A stretch of 64,000 nt of DNA from Picrophilus oshimae DSM 9789. Lineage in GTDB: Archaea > Thermoplasmatota > Thermoplasmata > Thermoplasmatales > Thermoplasmataceae. Under the pieces are notes generated by a model. That model was not told the origin of the DNA and made no database searches. It was given only the letters and a program-made list of their open reading frames with translations. How positions within the stretch are numbered: position 1 is the stretch's first letter; each line of letters starts with the position of its first letter. The DNA lies in the NCBI RefSeq assembly GCF_900176435.1, contig NZ_FWYE01000001.1, positions 1 to 64,000 of the forward strand, in the 5' to 3' direction. Shown in pieces: positions 1-9,268 of this stretch. The position numbers and the translations under genes were made by a program.

Positions 1-314
1 GCCTCTATGTCGTCATGACCCTCGGACTTTGCGTTCATTGCAACGTTTGAGTACTCTGATACATGCTGCTCTGTTTCTTCCTTTGCCATTTCATTTATGA
101 GTGCATCAAGTCCCTGGTACTTTACCAGTGTTGAGAATATTGCTTTTGCATGGCCCAGCTCGACCATTGCCTTGTCCCTGAGCTCCCTTGCCTCCTCTGG
201 CCTGCCAAGTCTCTCCATGAATTCTGCCGATAGCATAAGCCTCATGTGGTCCTCTGCATTGGCAGTTAGGAGCTCTCTTAAACCCTCTTCTGTTTTTACA
301 CCAAGTGTCTGCAT
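1..314 (-). CDS. Rubrerythrin/ferritin-like diiron protein (3' end cut by window edge)
   Basis: The reverse strand reads from an ATG at 312-314 (MQTLGVKTEEGLRELL) to the window edge without a stop, about 104 residues. The helical, Glu-rich sequence with an ExxH motif (VELGHAKAIF) is typical of rubrerythrin-type four-helix diiron proteins that scavenge peroxide or handle oxygen stress in the cytoplasm. The second half and any C-terminal rubredoxin domain lie outside the window, so rubrerythrin versus another ferritin-like protein cannot be decided. The 180 bases upstream are AT-rich and hold its promoter. Confidence 0.7.
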   Translation of the reverse strand, partial: MQTLGVKTEEGLRELLTANAEDHMRLMLSAEFMERLGRPEEARELRDKAMVELGHAKAIFSTLVKYQGLDALINEMAKEETEQHVSEYSNVAMNAKSEGHDDIE

Positions 315-494
315 ATCTATCAAATTTTATTAAGTAATTTTACTATATATCTTTTTCTAACAATTTTTTTAAATAATTGTTAAAGGATAATAGAGGTTTA
401 CAGGTTTTCTAATAAAAATGTTTTGTTTAAATATAAATTAAAAAATCTATGCATGATTAATTTATAAATGGTTAATAAAATTAAGAATATAAAA

Positions 495-1358
495 TTATAT
501 AAAGTTTAGGGATGAAACTTTAGGAAGAACGTTTTTCTCGGCTGCAAAATTGTAGAAGAACTTTAGACCTGATTTTACATCATCAAGATTTACATTGTAT
601 TCGCTTATATCTGCGCCTATTGTGCCTTTTATTACCGATTCATCAAGATCGGCGTTCTGGACATCCCTCATAATTTTTACGTCCTCTGGTATGACCTCAT
701 TCATGTGGGCCTCGGCGTACTTCTTGCTTTTTAAATATGCCTCCTTGAACTTCATTGCGTTTTCATGTCCCATTGATGAGCTTATAACAACCATACCCAT
801 TGGCATTGGCATGTTATTTGATGCGTTCTTCCAGAGGTCCCACATACTTATTATCCTATTTACATTTATGCCAAGCTTTTTTAACTGGTACATTGCCTTT
901 AATTCATGAACTGCAACCATGACTCCGTCATTTTTAACAAGCTCGTTAACCTCATCAAGAACCCTGTGAACAACAATTAATTTTTTATACCTTGGAAAGA
1001 AAAGTTTGTAAAGTGTAAATGCCGTTGTGTTCATGCCATGAACAACAAGATTTTTGTTCTGAATATCCTCTTTATCTATGTCAGATATTGATAGAACTGG
1101 CATGCCTGTTATACCATCTGTGGCAGATGCAACCGCATTTTCAAGTATATAATAATCGTTCTGTATATATGGATAAAGCGCGGCCGATGGAACTGAAACA
1201 TCAAGCTCCTTTTTAACGATCCTGTCATTTACCTCCTGAACCGTTGGAACAAACTCGAAATCTATGTCAATATCTGATTTAACCCAGCCCTTTATTAATG
1301 GTATGAACGGGTATAAATCTCCTGAATCAGCCAGGGCACCAACCCTTATAGAAACCAT
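495..1358 (-). CDS. mqnD: MqnD-like 1,4-dihydroxy-6-naphthoate synthase family protein (futalosine menaquinone pathway)
   Basis: About 287 residues with a periplasmic-binding-protein type fold. Segments align with MqnD by eye: LDVSVPSAALYPYIQNDYY matches the usual LDV..S..AYPYI.DDY block, NTTAFTLYKLFFP matches the TTAYLLLKLLFP block, and GVMVAVHE matches GVIIHE, which carries the catalytic His. MqnD converts cyclic de-hypoxanthine futalosine to dihydroxynaphthoate for menaquinone. An upstream ATG at 1377-1379 is in frame, but a TATA box centred 25 nt before the ATG at 1356-1358 makes the second start more likely on a leaderless transcript. A UbiA prenyltransferase at 28789 could act later in the same pathway. 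It could also be a solute-binding-like relative of other function. Confidence 0.7.
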   Translation of the reverse strand: MVSIRVGALADSGDLYPFIPLIKGWVKSDIDIDFEFVPTVQEVNDRIVKKELDVSVPSAALYPYIQNDYYILENAVASATDGITGMPVLSISDIDKEDIQNKNLVVHGMNTTAFTLYKLFFPRYKKLIVVHRVLDEVNELVKNDGVMVAVHELKAMYQLKKLGINVNRIISMWDLWKNASNNMPMPMGMVVISSSMGHENAMKFKEAYLKSKKYAEAHMNEVIPEDVKIMRDVQNADLDESVIKGTIGADISEYNVNLDDVKSGLKFFYNFAAEKNVLPKVSSLNFI

Positions 1359-1378
1359 GGTTGAATATACAAAAATCA

Positions 1379-1386
1379 TATTTAAA
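1379..1386 (-). promoter_or_regulatory. TATA box of the mqnD-like gene
   Basis: Reading TTTAAATA on the minus strand, centred about 25 nt before the A of the ATG at 1358. This spacing puts the transcription start at the start codon (leaderless mRNA) and selects that ATG over the one at 1379. Confidence 0.55.
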
Positions 1387-1446
1387 TTTCTATACTAAAC
1401 TTTTTTAGAATGGAAAAAAACAAATTCATATTTTATATAATTAATT

Positions 1447-2217
1447 ATGATAAGGATAGCATTAACCCAAATCCATAGTTCAATGGACAAGGAAAGTAAT
1501 CTTGAAAAGTTAAGAAAATACACGGAGATTGCAGCCAGCAACGGTGCAGACCTAATAGTTTTCCCTGAATATTTTATGTTTTATAGCAATGATAAAAAAT
1601 ATCTAAATGAAAACGCGGAACCTATTAACGGTATCTGGGTAAAGAATGTTATTAAAATATTCAATGAAAATTCCATAAGCGGCATAGTATGTATAAATGA
1701 ATTAAATGATAATAACGTCTTTGATACTGCAGTATACATATCAGGTGATGTAAAGGGTTACTACAGAAAGAAAATGCTTTATGATGCCTTTGGTTACAGG
1801 GAATCAGATATTTATAAATCCGGAAATGGTCCATTCAACCTTTACAGGATAAATGATATAAGCTTCGGTATTTTAATATGTTATGAGATAAGATTTCCTG
1901 AACTGTTCCGCAATTATTCAAAAAATGGCGCTGATATGATAATAATACCATCAGGCTGGTTTTCCGGCCCTGTGAAGGAAGAGCAGTGGCTTTCACTTTT
2001 AAGGGCAAGGGCCCTTGAGAATACCGTTTACATTGCAAGCTCCAACCAGATTTACGGTGATTTTACAGGCATAAGTGCAGTTGCAGACCCAATCGGCATT
2101 ATATCGGAAAGGGCAGGCGAATCAGAAACCATGATATTCTATGATGTAAAAAAGGAAAGAATAAATGATGTAAGGCAAAAAATGCCGCTTCTTGAGCAGC
2201 TTAATAATTTAAGGTGA
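1447..2217 (+). CDS. Nitrilase-superfamily carbon-nitrogen hydrolase (omega-amidase-like)
   Basis: 256 residues. The Glu-Lys-Cys triad of the nitrilase superfamily is visible: E41 in VFPEYF, K108 in GYYRKK, C145 in GILICYEIRFPE. These enzymes hydrolyse a carboxamide C-N bond through a Cys thioester; length and motifs fit the omega-amidase/NIT branch rather than true nitrilases. The substrate cannot be read from sequence. The stop overlaps the GTG that precedes the next gene, so the two are probably co-transcribed. Confidence 0.85.
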   Translation: MIRIALTQIHSSMDKESNLEKLRKYTEIAASNGADLIVFPEYFMFYSNDKKYLNENAEPINGIWVKNVIKIFNENSISGIVCINELNDNNVFDTAVYISGDVKGYYRKKMLYDAFGYRESDIYKSGNGPFNLYRINDISFGILICYEIRFPELFRNYSKNGADMIIIPSGWFSGPVKEEQWLSLLRARALENTVYIASSNQIYGDFTGISAVADPIGIISERAGESETMIFYDVKKERINDVRQKMPLLEQLNNLR

Positions 2218-2219
2218 TT

Positions 2220-2441
2220 ATGTACATCTATGTAAAGAAGATTTCAAAATATTTAACGTCAAGATACGTTTGTAATATAATATTCGCCTCAATGTATAAA
2301 GATGATGATGTATATCTTGATTTCACTGGTGTTTATTACATCTCGAGGGAATTTGCAGAGGCATATAAGTATATGAAGTCTTTGTCAAAAAAGAACATAA
2401 TCGAAATTAATTTACCTTACTATTACAGGTCTCTTTTTTAA
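2220..2441 (+). CDS. Small STAS-like (DUF4325-like) protein
   Basis: 73 residues from the ATG at 2220; a GTG at 2214 is an alternative. The segment DDVYLDFTGVYYISREFAEAY followed by a helix resembles the beta-strand/helix core of STAS-like DUF4325 domains, where a LDF.GV..iS..F pattern is typical. These domains usually mediate protein-protein contacts; the partner is unknown. It follows the nitrilase directly, and its last 30 bases overlap the 3' end of the convergent amrS gene. Confidence 0.5.
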   Translation: MYIYVKKISKYLTSRYVCNIIFASMYKDDDVYLDFTGVYYISREFAEAYKYMKSLSKKNIIEINLPYYYRSLF

Positions 2442-3416
2442 TATTATCTTTGTATCATAACCGCATTTTTTGCATTTACCATTTAAATCTATGCCCTTTA
2501 TATATGATGAAAACCATTCCCTTTTTATTAATAGATTATTGCAGTTTGGGCAGTATGTGTTTTCATATCTTGATAGAACATTGCCTATATAAACATACTT
2601 CATGCCAATGGACCTTGCAAGTTCATAATGCCTTAAAAGTGTGTTAAAATCAGTTTCGTGTATTTTTAATAGATAATCTGGATGGTACTTTAAAAAGCTT
2701 ACCGGTATTTCATCCGATATATTTTTTATTCTTTCAAGCATGTAGCTTGCTGATTCAAGATCATCACCTATTTCAGGTATTATTAGATCTGTTATTTCCA
2801 CATGTATATTTTTTTTAAATGCAAGATTAATTGTATCATAAATATAATCCGGCCTTGGTATTGATATATAACTTTTATAAAATGATTCATTACCGTTGCC
2901 CTTGAAATCTATGGTCATTGCATCGAGGAATTTTGATGCCTCTTCAACAGCCTCCGGCGTTTCATAACCATTTGTTACAAATATATTTATAAGACCGTAT
3001 TTATGTGCTATTAATCCTATTTCCCTTGCGTACTCCATGAATATTGTCGGTTCATTGTATGTATATGCGATGCCATCGCATTTGTATTTAATTGCCATTG
3101 ATACAACGTCCTCGGGTTCCATGTAATAGCCTTCAGGCTTTTTTCTCTGGCTCATTTCATAGTTCTGGCAGTACCTGCATGCAAAGTTGCAGCCGGATGT
3201 GCCAAAAGATAGTATTCTTGATCCGGGAAGCATGTGAAGAACGGGCTTTTTCTCTATTGGATCTATGTTTATACCCATCGGGAGGTTTTCAACCATTAAT
3301 TTCAGGCCATCCTCGTTCTTCCTTACACCGCAGAACCCGGACTGATGATTCGCCAGGAGACAGTACCTGTAGCATGCAAGGCACCTGATTTTGTTTCCCT
3401 CGGTTCTTGAAAGCAT
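2412..3416 (-). CDS. amrS: AmmeMemoRadiSam system radical SAM enzyme
   Basis: 334 residues. N-terminal Cys pairs (CLACYRYC and GFCGVR) precede the radical SAM motif CNFACRYC, and two further Cys pairs near the C-terminus (CPNC, CKKC) suggest a zinc or auxiliary cluster site. The overall pattern is that of the AmrS/PflA-like radical SAM family found with AMMECR1 and Memo proteins. It cleaves S-adenosylmethionine with a 4Fe-4S cluster; the reaction of the three-protein system is not established. amrB lies just upstream on the same strand; amrA is at 6216 on the other strand. Start ATG at 3414-3416. Confidence 0.85.
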   Translation of the reverse strand: MLSRTEGNKIRCLACYRYCLLANHQSGFCGVRKNEDGLKLMVENLPMGINIDPIEKKPVLHMLPGSRILSFGTSGCNFACRYCQNYEMSQRKKPEGYYMEPEDVVSMAIKYKCDGIAYTYNEPTIFMEYAREIGLIAHKYGLINIFVTNGYETPEAVEEASKFLDAMTIDFKGNGNESFYKSYISIPRPDYIYDTINLAFKKNIHVEITDLIIPEIGDDLESASYMLERIKNISDEIPVSFLKYHPDYLLKIHETDFNTLLRHYELARSIGMKYVYIGNVLSRYENTYCPNCNNLLIKREWFSSYIKGIDLNGKCKKCGYDTKIILKKRPVIVR

Positions 3417-3487
3417 GGTAAAATATCATAATATCTATATATATACTTAATCAATAATTTTTATTTTAAATTATTAATAAATTATTT

Positions 3488-4294
3488 TTAGCTGTATGCA
3501 AGCATTGCGGCGTAGCCAACAACCCTCCTCCTGTCACCACTGGCATCCCCGGAATTGGCATGCCTAAGCAGTGCAATCTTACCATGATTCTTCTTTGTTA
3601 TATACATTAAAACGGCTATTGCACCAAAGCCGCATGCCGTTATCCTGTATTTATATATATCGTTGAAGAAATCCTTTATCCTCAGATTTATTATGTCATT
3701 TATTATTATTTCATCCTTTTCATTGTTTTTATCATAGCTTTCATAATGGTTAAGATCTGATGATGCTATTATTAATGGTATTCTATCCAGCGAGAGTATG
3801 GTCTCGCCAAGGTCTCTGGATATCTCATAGCTCTGATCCCCAAGTATTAATGGCACAAAGGTGAACTGATTTTTAAATATATACTGCAGGAAGGGCAGCT
3901 GAACCTCAATGGAATGCTCTGTACTGTGCGTTTCAGGATCGCTCTTTATTATTCCGGATTTCATTATAAGCTGTTCCGATAGCTCATTATCTATAATGGA
4001 ATCGCCAAGTGGTGTTCTCCAGGAGCCGTTACTGTATATTGCCGGATAAAATGGATATCCATAGTGATTTGGACCTATAATAAGAAAGCGCCTTGCATTG
4101 TATTCTTTTAATATGCTGTATGATGCCCATGCAATTTTGCCAGAGTATTCATAACCTGCATGAGGAACGACAACACCGAGGATTTTATTAAATTTTATAT
4201 CGAATCTTTCAGGTTCAAGATTTTTAAAATAATTCAACAGTTCTGATTCTGAATCCGGATAGAAGGCACCTGCAACGTATGGATCCCTTATCAT
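3488..4294 (-). CDS. amrB: AmmeMemoRadiSam system protein B (Memo family)
   Basis: 268 residues, the usual length for Memo proteins. Conserved Memo features are visible: RDPYVAGAFYP at the start, VVPHAGYEYSG, a GPNHYG block, SSDLNHYE and the C-terminal CGFGAIAVLMY block. Memo proteins have a fold related to extradiol dioxygenases and bind a metal through His/Asp/Cys residues. It precedes amrS with a 71-base gap on the same strand, so a shared transcript is likely. Confidence 0.88.
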   Translation of the reverse strand: MIRDPYVAGAFYPDSESELLNYFKNLEPERFDIKFNKILGVVVPHAGYEYSGKIAWASYSILKEYNARRFLIIGPNHYGYPFYPAIYSNGSWRTPLGDSIIDNELSEQLIMKSGIIKSDPETHSTEHSIEVQLPFLQYIFKNQFTFVPLILGDQSYEISRDLGETILSLDRIPLIIASSDLNHYESYDKNNEKDEIIINDIINLRIKDFFNDIYKYRITACGFGAIAVLMYITKKNHGKIALLRHANSGDASGDRRRVVGYAAMLAYS

Positions 4295-4392
4295 ATCTAT
4301 GCATTGCTAAATTTTATATAAAGATTGTATATTTATATTATTTCGACAATATGTAAAGGAAACATTTAATAATTTATGATAATTAATAATAT

Positions 4393-5721
4393 ATGATAGA
4401 TGATGAGTCCAGAACTCTTGAGTATAACGAAAAGGCTTTAAAGCTTTCAGAGTTCTATAAAGGCAAGGTTGGCATTGTTCCAAAGGTTCCGGTCAGAAGT
4501 CTAGATGATTTTTCTGTATGGTACACGCCTGGTGTTGCCGCTGTTGCAAGAAAGATAGCTGAGAACATAGATCTATCCTTTGAGCTTACAGGACGCTGGA
4601 ATTCTGTTGCAATATTAACAGATGGCACAAGGGTGCTTGGCCTTGGAAACATAGGCCCCGAGGCGGCAATGCCTGTTATGGAGGGTAAATCCCTAATATT
4701 TAATTATCTTGGTGGTGTAAACGCGGTGCCGATACCTGTGCGTGCGGCTTCAGAGGATGATTTTATAAAGGTTGCCATGGCCCTTGAGCCATCATTTGGT
4801 GGCTTTAATTTAGAGGATATAGAATCGCCAAAGTGCTTTTCAATACTTGAAAAATTACAAAAAACCCTTGAAATACCGGCCTGGCATGATGACCAGCTTG
4901 GCACAGCATCGATAACTCTTGCCGGTGTTATAAATGCCTTGAGGGTGGTAAACAAGAAGATTGATGATGTAAGGGTTGTTTTCAATGGGGCTGGTGCTGC
5001 CAATATAGCCGCTGCATACCTTTTCAACGAGGCCGGTTTTAAAATGAAGAACATGGTCATGATAGATTCCTCTGGAATACTTGAGCCTGAAAGACCTGAT
5101 ATGGACAGGCTCATGCTAAACAATCCATTAAAGTACAAGCTTGCCATTGATACAAATGAGGACAGGTTAAAGGGTAACCTGATGGATGCGGTTAATGGTG
5201 CTGATATAATAATATCGGCCTCAAAATCTCAGCCCGGCATAATAAAACCAGAACATATAAAATTAATGAATCGTGACCCGATAGTTTTTGCACTGGCAAA
5301 TCCATTACCTGAGATATGGCCAAGGGATGCAATAAATGCAGGTGCAAGAATTGTTGCAACCGGCAGAAGTGATTTTAACAATCAGATAAATAACAGCCTT
5401 GTTTTTCCCGGGGTGTTCCGTGGCATTCTTGATGCAAGGGCCAGGAAGGTGAACTTTAAGGTCATGGTCTCAGCATCATATGAAATAGCAAATGCTGTAA
5501 AGAATCCTGATGAAAACCATATTGTGCCTGATATGTCAAACTGGGAGTTATATCCAAGGGTTGCGGCTGCAGTTGCATCCAAATGTTCCGAGCTTGGCTT
5601 TGCAAGAAAGGCCGGCGATTATAATACATTTTTAAAGAGGGCCACAGATATTATAGAGGAAAACAGAAGGCTTTACGATACATTAATAGAAAAGAACATA
5701 ATTAAGATTGCAATGAGGTGA
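4393..5721 (+). CDS. Malic enzyme (NAD(P)-dependent, decarboxylating)
   Basis: 442 residues. The malate-binding region ILTDGTRVLGLGNIGPEAA, the metal site around WHDDQLGTASITLAGVINAL and the Rossmann motif FNGAGAANIAAA are those of the bacterial/archaeal malic enzyme family. It converts malate to pyruvate and CO2 with reduction of NAD(P). It is the short form without the C-terminal phosphotransacetylase domain of MaeB. Cofactor choice cannot be read reliably. The next gene starts 4 bases after its stop. Confidence 0.9.
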   Translation: MIDDESRTLEYNEKALKLSEFYKGKVGIVPKVPVRSLDDFSVWYTPGVAAVARKIAENIDLSFELTGRWNSVAILTDGTRVLGLGNIGPEAAMPVMEGKSLIFNYLGGVNAVPIPVRAASEDDFIKVAMALEPSFGGFNLEDIESPKCFSILEKLQKTLEIPAWHDDQLGTASITLAGVINALRVVNKKIDDVRVVFNGAGAANIAAAYLFNEAGFKMKNMVMIDSSGILEPERPDMDRLMLNNPLKYKLAIDTNEDRLKGNLMDAVNGADIIISASKSQPGIIKPEHIKLMNRDPIVFALANPLPEIWPRDAINAGARIVATGRSDFNNQINNSLVFPGVFRGILDARARKVNFKVMVSASYEIANAVKNPDENHIVPDMSNWELYPRVAAAVASKCSELGFARKAGDYNTFLKRATDIIEENRRLYDTLIEKNIIKIAMR

Positions 5722-5725
5722 TAGC

Positions 5726-6190
5726 TTGGAAATACGCCTGATGGAGGAAGATGATATAGAGCAGGTAATGGATAGGCTTTTGAGATTAAAAAGGTTGAAC
5801 GCGGAATTTGACAAATCATTTCTTGTGTCTGTTGAATCAGAGGATGAGATAAAAAACTATATAAAAAAGATATTAAAGGATGAGAATCATGTCCTGCTGG
5901 TCGCCGATGACAATGGAAAGATAGCCGGAATATTAATGGTTGATATACTTTTTAGGATATACTATTATCCAAAATACGAGGCCAGGATAAGGGAGTTCTA
6001 CATAATGCCTGAGTACAGGAACAATAACCTTGGAAGGAATATGATCTCAAAGTTAACTGAAATTCTTAAAAATAAAAATATAAATTTCATAACCGCAGAG
6101 TTTCCAACAATGAACACAATTGCTGCAAATTTCTATGAAAAACTTGGATATCACCAGCTGGTCAGTGTTTATTCAATGATAAAAAAATAA
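5726..6190 (+). CDS. GNAT-family N-acetyltransferase
   Basis: 154 residues. The C-terminal half has the GNAT signature: a strand REFYIMPEYRNNNLGRNMI, i.e. the acetyl-CoA binding R/Q-x-x-G-x-G/A region, then NFYEKLGY. The TTG start at 5726 is supported by a full Shine-Dalgarno GAGGTGAT at 5715-5722, which overlaps the end of the malic enzyme gene. The acetyl acceptor is unknown. Confidence 0.75.
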   Translation: MEIRLMEEDDIEQVMDRLLRLKRLNAEFDKSFLVSVESEDEIKNYIKKILKDENHVLLVADDNGKIAGILMVDILFRIYYYPKYEARIREFYIMPEYRNNNLGRNMISKLTEILKNKNINFITAEFPTMNTIAANFYEKLGYHQLVSVYSMIKK

Positions 6191-6215
6191 ATAAATTTTG
6201 CATTTATACTATATT

Positions 6216-6785
6216 ATGATGGTGTTTGATGATGCATATCTATCAGGTCTTTCACCAGAGGATGAAAGGATTATTATAGATATAGCAAGGTGCGCAATAT
6301 TAAACAAATTCAGGCTTCCATGCAGTGAGCCGCAGATCAATAGCAAATTAAAGGTAAGAAAGGGCGTTTTTGTTACTGTTAATAATGGATCTGAGCTCAG
6401 GGGCTGCATTGGTTATCCAATGCCGGTGCTTCCACTTCACATTGCCATAAAAAATGCTGCAATTCAGGCTGCCTTTGCCGATCCAAGGTTCGAGCCGTTA
6501 AGAAGCTCCGAGATCAACAAGATAAACCTTGAAGTTACAATACTTGGTGATATGAAGGAGATAAGCTACTATGATATAAACACGATAATAATAGGCAGGC
6601 ATGGAATTTATATAGAATCCGGCATTTACTCCGGAATACTGCTGCCGCAGGTTGCAGTTGAGTACAACATGACGCCAATAGAGTTTTTAAGACAGACCTG
6701 CATAAAGGCCGGTATTGAGCCTGAATGCTACAGAAGACCTGATACAAGGATTTACATCTATGAGGGGAAAATAATAAGGGAATGA
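6216..6785 (+). CDS. amrA: AmmeMemoRadiSam system protein A (AMMECR1 domain)
   Basis: About 189 residues from the ATG at 6216 (a second ATG follows at 6219; a TTG at 6198 is in frame but less likely). The AMMECR1 hallmark ELRGCIGYP is present, followed by AAFADPRFEPL and a C-terminal LLPQVAVEYNMTPIEFL block. It is the third member of the AmmeMemoRadiSam set, here separated from amrB and amrS by the malic enzyme and GNAT genes. The molecular role of AMMECR1 is unsettled. Confidence 0.88.
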   Translation: MMVFDDAYLSGLSPEDERIIIDIARCAILNKFRLPCSEPQINSKLKVRKGVFVTVNNGSELRGCIGYPMPVLPLHIAIKNAAIQAAFADPRFEPLRSSEINKINLEVTILGDMKEISYYDINTIIIGRHGIYIESGIYSGILLPQVAVEYNMTPIEFLRQTCIKAGIEPECYRRPDTRIYIYEGKIIRE

Positions 6786-6813
6786 TTATAATTGAAAACA
6801 TAATACAAGTATT

Positions 6814-7530
6814 ATGATAATTGATGAGAATGATGAATACCTAATTATAAGGATGGATAACGGACTGAACACACTGGATGTTGATGCAATAAAGGAGATA
6901 ACAGATAATATATCAAAAAGGAAGCCGACGATTATAACAGGTAATGATAAGGCATTCTCTGCAGGTGCAAATGTAAAAAAGTTCCTTGGCCTGTCAAAGA
7001 GCGATGCATATAATATAAGCAGGCAGGCACATGAAATGCTTTTAAAGATAACCGGGAACAACATGCCTGTTATTGCTGCAATAAAGGGCTACGCCCTTGG
7101 TGGTGGCTTTGAGCTTGCGCTGGCATGCGATCTCAGGTTTGCAGATCTGGATGCAAAATTCGGCTTCCCCGAGATAAAACTTGGCATAATACCTGGCTGG
7201 GGCGGAACCCAGAGATTAAAACCATTAATAGGCGAGACCAGGGCAATGGAGATGATATTGACAGGAAAAATAATAGATTCAAATCAGGCATTTTCACTTG
7301 GAATATTAAATTATATCGGCGGCGATTACATGAACAGGGCCATTGACATGGCCTCAAGCATATACAATAAATCACATGAGGCGGTATCCGCCATAAAATA
7401 CCTTTTAAGACAGGGATCGCTGGATCTTGAGATGGAGAGATTCGCAGGCCTCTTTGATGAATACAATTCAAAAGAGGGCATAAATGCATTCCTTGAAAAG
7501 AGGGAGCCAAAATTTAATTTAAATGATTGA
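6814..7530 (+). CDS. Enoyl-CoA hydratase/isomerase (crotonase) family protein
   Basis: 238 residues. Crotonase-fold landmarks are visible: AFSAGANVKKF and GYALGGGFELALACDLRF (oxyanion hole) and FGFPEIKLGIIPGWGGTQRL (catalytic Glu region). It likely hydrates or isomerises an enoyl-CoA in fatty or branched-chain acyl-CoA metabolism. The protein is slightly short at the N-terminus compared with typical 255-260 residue members. Its last 12 bases overlap the reconstructed 3' end of the convergent cysteine synthase gene. Confidence 0.85.
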   Translation: MIIDENDEYLIIRMDNGLNTLDVDAIKEITDNISKRKPTIITGNDKAFSAGANVKKFLGLSKSDAYNISRQAHEMLLKITGNNMPVIAAIKGYALGGGFELALACDLRFADLDAKFGFPEIKLGIIPGWGGTQRLKPLIGETRAMEMILTGKIIDSNQAFSLGILNYIGGDYMNRAIDMASSIYNKSHEAVSAIKYLLRQGSLDLEMERFAGLFDEYNSKEGINAFLEKREPKFNLND

Positions 7531-8386
7531 TTTATTTTTGTAATAGTATATATATTTTTCACCGCCATCAGGAAATACTGTTACAGTTTTTCCCCTTTTG
7601 TAGGTCTTTGCTGCAATGTAGTTAGCACCCGACGAGGGGCCTACAAAATAAATTGTATTTGCTTAAAAGCTCTGAAACGCCCTTTAAGGCTGCATCCTCA
7701 CTTATTATAAACACATCATCTATATAATTAATATTTTTATCTATTATTCCATGATTAACGGATAAAAATGGATTTCTAAGTCCAAAGATCCTTGAGTTTT
7801 CATCAGGTATTATTCCTATAACCTTAACATCATGGTACTTTTCCTTAAAGTATTTTGATATTCCTGATATTGTACCACCGGTGCCAATGCCAATGACTAT
7901 TGTATCGGGCTTTCCCATGTCATGTTCTATCTCAGGTGCTGTTGTCATGTAATGTGATAGATAATTCATATCATTGCTGTGCTGGTTCAACCTTAAATAT
8001 TTTTGGGGATCACTTTTTATAAGATTTTCAACGTATTTTATTGACTGTTCCGTGCTATTGCCTGGCGTTGTTATGTAATCAACACCAATTCTTGAAAGCA
8101 TGGCCTTGGTTCCATCGCTGGCACCCTCGGGTATTACAATAATGCTTTTTATGCCAAGCTCCCTTGAAATACCTGCAACTGCTATGCCTGTGTTGCCTGA
8201 TGATGCCTCGACTATAATTTTATTTCCGATTTTATCCATAACCGATGAGATCATAAAAAATGCGGCCCTGTCCTTTATCGAGCCAAATTTATTTTTATAC
8301 TCTGCCTTTGCATAGATTCCATCAAGATTTAAAAGAGGTGTATTTCCTATGCCGTAAGAATACATTGAGCCTGATATGCTGTACAT
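7519..8386 (-). pseudogene. Cysteine synthase family PLP enzyme, frameshifted near the 3' end
   Basis: The main open frame (to 7622) reads as an O-acetylserine sulfhydrylase/cystathionine beta-synthase-type enzyme: IGNTPLLNL, the PLP lysine in FGSIKDRAAF, EASSGNTGIA, and IGIGTGGTISGISKYF. It ends abruptly in LFCRPLVGC. Dropping one base of the TTTT run (A4 at 7645-7648 on the plus strand) gives LFVGPSSGANYIAAKTY and then VFPDGGEKY, the normal family C-terminus, ending in TAA at 7519-7521 (288 residues). A TATA box lies about 25 nt before the ATG at 8384-8386. The extra base may be a true frameshift or a sequence error. Confidence 0.75.
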
Positions 8387-8425
8387 AATATGTAATTTCA
8401 ATATTGTTTATATCTTTAACCCAGA

Positions 8426-8731
8426 TTATTTTTTTACATCTATTAATACCTTAATAGGCATGCCAGGAAATGCATTTATTTTTAATGCTGTTGCAGATGG
8501 AAGGAAAAGCCTGTCAACCGGGCCGCAGTGTGCAGGGTTTAAATAGAACTTCGTTTCTATTGATACATCATTTCCATTGATATTAATTATTGATCCTGAA
8601 AGCTCCTTTTCATACATGATATCAAATTTATACGATAAAAGCCTCCTTTCTATATTTATATTATAATCAGATGAATCCTTAAATGATGGCTTTAAAAACC
8701 TTTCATACTTTAGCTCACCGGCGAATTCCAT
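8426..8731 (-). CDS. Hypothetical protein
   Basis: 101 residues, not recognised. No signal peptide or membrane segment. Composition suggests beta-strands with a conserved-looking block LNPAHCGPVDRLFLP near residue 63. It lies on the same strand as the cysteine synthase gene and 39 bases upstream of it. Its own promoter would lie in the 75-base divergent gap to scpB. Confidence 0.5.
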   Translation of the reverse strand: MEFAGELKYERFLKPSFKDSSDYNINIERRLLSYKFDIMYEKELSGSIININGNDVSIETKFYLNPAHCGPVDRLFLPSATALKINAFPGMPIKVLIDVKK

Positions 8732-8806
8732 GGATCAATATTTAAAAGAATAATAATAAGCTTTCCAAAAAACAAAGAATTAAAAATTAATAGATATTAC
8801 AATTTC

Positions 8807-9268
8807 ATGGATGATCTTTCAAGGAAGGTTGAGGCCATACTTTACTCTTGCGAGGAGCCATTAAAGGTTTCAGATATCGCAGATTACCTAAAGGTCAGCA
8901 ACGATGATGTAATAAGGGCCATGAAATTAATAGCAAGATCATATAACGAGATAAATTCAACACTTGAAATAAAAAAGATAGGTAATAAATACAAAATCCA
9001 GCTTTCAAACGATTTCAATGATGTTGTTTATCCATTTGTAAAAAAGGATCTTGACAAAAAGGACATTGCAATGCTCTCTTATATATATGGTAAGCCCGGT
9101 GTCATAGCAGGTGAACTCAGGGAGAACTTTGGTTACAACTTCATGGAATCTGTTAAAAAACTCAAGGCCGAGAAATTAATAACATCACATAAATATAGGA
9201 ATACATTTAAGTACCATGTTACCAAAAATTTTTATGTACGCTTCAATGTCAAGGATGATAAGAAATGA
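8807..9268 (+). CDS. scpB: Segregation and condensation protein B
   Basis: 153 residues. Two winged-helix units typical of ScpB are visible: KVEAILYSCEEPLKVSDIADYL at the N-terminus and IAMLSYIYGKPGVIAGELRENFG in the second half. ScpB acts with ScpA and SMC in chromosome organisation. Neither partner is in this window. The stop overlaps the purD start by 4 bases (ATGA), so the two are co-translated. Confidence 0.8.
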   Translation: MDDLSRKVEAILYSCEEPLKVSDIADYLKVSNDDVIRAMKLIARSYNEINSTLEIKKIGNKYKIQLSNDFNDVVYPFVKKDLDKKDIAMLSYIYGKPGVIAGELRENFGYNFMESVKKLKAEKLITSHKYRNTFKYHVTKNFYVRFNVKDDKK

